A stretch of 14,130 bases of DNA, taken from positions 1 through 14,130 of the forward strand of contig CABSLJ010000055.1 in NCBI GenBank assembly GCA_902478455.1, written 5' to 3'. Under the pieces are notes generated by a model that saw nothing but the letters and a program-made list of their open reading frames with translations, searched no databases and was not told the origin of the DNA. The translations under genes were made by a program, and so were the position numbers. The stretch comes from an uncultured Oscillospiraceae bacterium (GTDB lineage: Bacteria; Bacillota; Clostridia; Oscillospirales; Acutalibacteraceae). The stretch's first letter is position 1. Every line of letters begins with the position of its first letter. Of the stretch, positions 12,728-14,130 are shown piece after piece.

Positions 12728-12997
12728 GTGGAAGATTTGATACGGGGAGTCAACCGGCATATCATCGAGGTGACCGATACGGGCAACGCCTATTACGAAC
12801 GCGCGCTGCTGGTCATCAAGCCCGAATACGCCAGCGCGGAGCGGGACCTGCTCGAACGGGAGGCGCGCAAGGTGCTGCGTTCGATGGGCGTGCCCTCCTC
12901 CATCAAAAAGCACAGCCGTGCGCTCTACTGGGCGCTGCGCCTGGGCGCGGCGGCCCTGATCGGCGCTGCGGTCACGGCGGCGATTTTTCTCCTCTAG
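12728..12997 (+). CDS. Small tail-anchored protein of unknown function
   Basis: About 89 residues if it starts at GTG 12728, where GGAG (12718-12721) lies 6 bp upstream. Alternatives are GTG 12701 (no ribosome site, inside a hairpin) and TTG 12737 (10 bp after GGAGAAGGG). The body begins with a conserved-looking segment, IRGVNRHIIEVTDTGNAYYE, then RALLVIKPEY and a charged amphipathic helix (ERDLLEREARKVLRSMG). Residues near the end (ALRLGAAALIGAAVTAAIFLL) form one membrane helix with almost no residues after it, typical of a C-terminal tail anchor facing the cytoplasm. I have a faint memory of similar clostridial hypothetical proteins but no function. A terminator follows. Confidence 0.7.
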   Translation: MEDLIRGVNRHIIEVTDTGNAYYERALLVIKPEYASAERDLLEREARKVLRSMGVPSSIKKHSRALYWALRLGAAALIGAAVTAAIFLL

Positions 12998-13049
12998 CAA
13001 AAGAGAGGAAAGGACTTCCCACCTGTTTTGCGATTCATCCATATGACGT

Positions 13050-13094
13050 GCCGTTCGGAAGGCCCTCTTTCGGGGATTTTCCGGGCGGCTTTTT
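13050..13094 (+). terminator. Terminator after the tail-anchored protein gene
   Basis: GCCGTTCGGAA (13050-13060) pairs with TTCCGGGCGGC (13079-13089), using two G-U pairs; a CCC/GGG helix can form inside, and T5 follows directly (13090-13094). It lies about 50 bp after the stop codon. Confidence 0.7.
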
Positions 13095-13242
13095 GTATTC
13101 CCGCGGAATCACAGACGCTTTCCGGCGGAATCTTGTCTTCTTTTGGTCTCCCAGGGGCGGACGCTTCATATAAATGGAGTAGACGCGCGGGAGACGGTCC
13201 GGATGCACCTCCTCCCGCCGCCCACAAGGGAGGGAAACGCAG

Positions 13243-13860
13243 GTGGATCAAAAAAAACTGGCCGCTTTGGAAGCGTGGGGCGCGGTGTTTACCTTTGTCA
13301 TGGCCTCCATGCTGCATTTCAGTTATCAGCTTTCCGGCGGAGCGGTGTGGGCCATCCTCTTCGGTTCGGTCAATGAAAGCGTTTGGGAACATGTCAAGAT
13401 CATGGCCATGCCCTACCTTGTGTGGGCGGTGCTCGAGGTCGGCATTCTGCAGCCGCCCGTCAAGAAGATGGTGGTCGCCAAGGCGGCGGGGATGTATGGC
13501 ATGAGCCTCGCGCTCATCGGGTTTTACTATCTGTATTCGGGCATCGTCGGCCGCTCCATCCTGGCGGTGGACATCATCAGCGCCATGCTGTGGGCAGCGC
13601 TTGGACATGTGATTTCCCACAAGCTCATCCGGCTCAAATTCAAAGAGAGCAGCTGGTTTTCGGCGGCCTCCTTTCTGCTGGCTCTGTTTGCCGCCATGTA
13701 TCTGACCTTCTCGGTCAATCCGCCCAGATGGAATCTCTTTTGCGACCCGACCACCGGCCTTTACGGCCTGCCGCCGCGGTCGTATGACGTCGGCGCGCTC
13801 TATCTGGACCAGCAGGTCGCCCTTTCGGCCGATGGGGAGATATCCCTTCCGGAGCAGTAG
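13243..13860 (+). CDS. DUF6512-family membrane protein
   Basis: 205 residues from GTG at 13243, with GGGAGGG 8 bp upstream. About five or six hydrophobic helices are seen (roughly 12-30, 33-43 with the following loop, 55-70, 83-103, 107-125 and 139-157). Conserved-looking polar positions lie at the membrane: H25, the F-G-S-V-N44-E45-S-V-W-E49-H50 motif, D110 and H122/H126. The C-terminal segment N-P-P-R-W-N-L-F-C-D-P-T-T-G-x-Y-G is the family hallmark and would lie outside the last helix. The many His/Glu/Asp residues near the membrane hint at metal or substrate binding, but no function is established that I know of. The gene looks monocistronic, between a terminator and a new promoter. Confidence 0.82.
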   Translation: MDQKKLAALEAWGAVFTFVMASMLHFSYQLSGGAVWAILFGSVNESVWEHVKIMAMPYLVWAVLEVGILQPPVKKMVVAKAAGMYGMSLALIGFYYLYSGIVGRSILAVDIISAMLWAALGHVISHKLIRLKFKESSWFSAASFLLALFAAMYLTFSVNPPRWNLFCDPTTGLYGLPPRSYDVGALYLDQQVALSADGEISLPEQ

Positions 13861-13873
13861 GACAATGCGTCGG

Positions 13874-13913
13874 CGGCCGGGCGCGTTGCGCCAACCGGAC
13901 CGCGATGGTTTTT
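13874..13913 (+). terminator. Weak candidate terminator after the DUF6512 gene
   Basis: CGGCCGG (13874-13880) pairs with CCGG-A-CCG (13895-13902) around an inner GCGC-GTT-GCGC hairpin; T5 comes 6 nt later (13909-13913). The gap before the U-tract makes this uncertain. Confidence 0.35.
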
Positions 13914-13937
13914 CGCCGGGATTGGGGGTTTTGTATC

Positions 13938-13966
13938 TTGGCTGCTCTTCATTTCTGTGATATAAT
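13938..13966 (+). promoter_or_regulatory. Strong extended -10 promoter for the gene at the window end
   Basis: TTGGCT (13938-13943), 17-bp spacer, perfect TATAAT (13961-13966) with the extended -10 TG one base before it. The start is expected near 13973, leaving a leader of about 147 nt before the ATG at 14120. Confidence 0.7.
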
Positions 13967-14119
13967 ACGCCATATAGAAGAGACGCCCCGCCCGCAAGGC
14001 TCCCATACCGCCGCCTGGCAGGAAAAAACGGGAAAAAGCGGCGGCGGATGAGCGCCGGATCAGACAAATGCCGTCATTTCTTTATATGGGGAAATATCCT
14101 GCATCGGGGGGAGAATGCC

Positions 14120-14130
14120 ATGTCCAGAAT
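14120..14130 (+). CDS. Start of a gene cut off by the window end
   Basis: Only the first codons (ATG TCC AGA ...) are visible. The start is supported by GGGGGAG (14107-14113) 6 bp upstream and by the strong promoter at 13938-13966. An out-of-frame ATG at 14115 is too close to the ribosome site. The product cannot be guessed. Confidence 0.5.

Overview
The window reads as chromosomal DNA of a GC-rich, spore-forming Clostridia member, most likely Oscillospiraceae-like. This rests on a YtaF-type sporulation membrane protein, DUF815, DUF6062, DUF6512 and DUF6809-like proteins typical of that group, Gram-positive ribosome binding sites (GGAGG cores), sigma-A promoters with TATAAT boxes, GTG starts, and abundant GC-rich hairpin terminators. 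I see no rRNA, tRNA, CRISPR array, phage module or complete insertion sequence. The genes look like a patchwork of short, mostly housekeeping or regulatory units rather than one dedicated system.

Left part (1-3500): the 3' portion of an AraC-family activator (+), then a small HEAT-repeat protein (-) divergent from a MarR-family repressor (+). Their shared control region holds three good sigma-A promoters and an 11-bp inverted repeat whose arms sit on the predicted start sites. Next comes a two-gene minus-strand operon: a helical protein of unknown function with an acidic tail, followed by a flavodoxin that also has an acidic tail.

Middle (3500-7000): a minus-strand operon of a DUF815 P-loop ATPase and a GTG-started lipoprotein. 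The lipoprotein joins a BtuF/FepB-like metal or cofactor binding domain to a C-terminal peptidoglycan-binding domain. The ATPase appears to lack about 20-25 residues after its sensor-1 region. Upstream lie a 51-codon gene resembling the start of DUF6809 proteins and a ribbon-helix-helix DNA-binding protein. Then comes a tandem array of three and a fraction MITE-like units of 131-134 bp, each bounded by GTAGGGGCG/CGCCCCTAC ends.

Right part (7000-14130): ytaF (-) is divergent from a SERCA-like Ca2+ P-type ATPase (+) whose leader is rich in hairpins. An 8-oxoguanine DNA glycosylase (-) is divergent from a DUF6062 protein with two putative zinc sites (+); the pair is driven by back-to-back promoters arranged symmetrically about an 11-bp inverted repeat. 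Downstream is an AT-richer gap with two abutting perfect DnaA boxes, a small tail-anchored protein, a DUF6512 membrane protein, and a strong promoter leading to a gene cut off by the window end.

Convergent pairs (AraC/HEAT, MarR/flavodoxin, Ca2+ ATPase/OGG) are each separated by a long perfect or near-perfect hairpin. The best candidates for unusual biology are the lipoprotein fusion, the shortened DUF815 ATPase, the two symmetric divergent control regions, the ATPase leader, the repeat array and the DnaA-box cluster.
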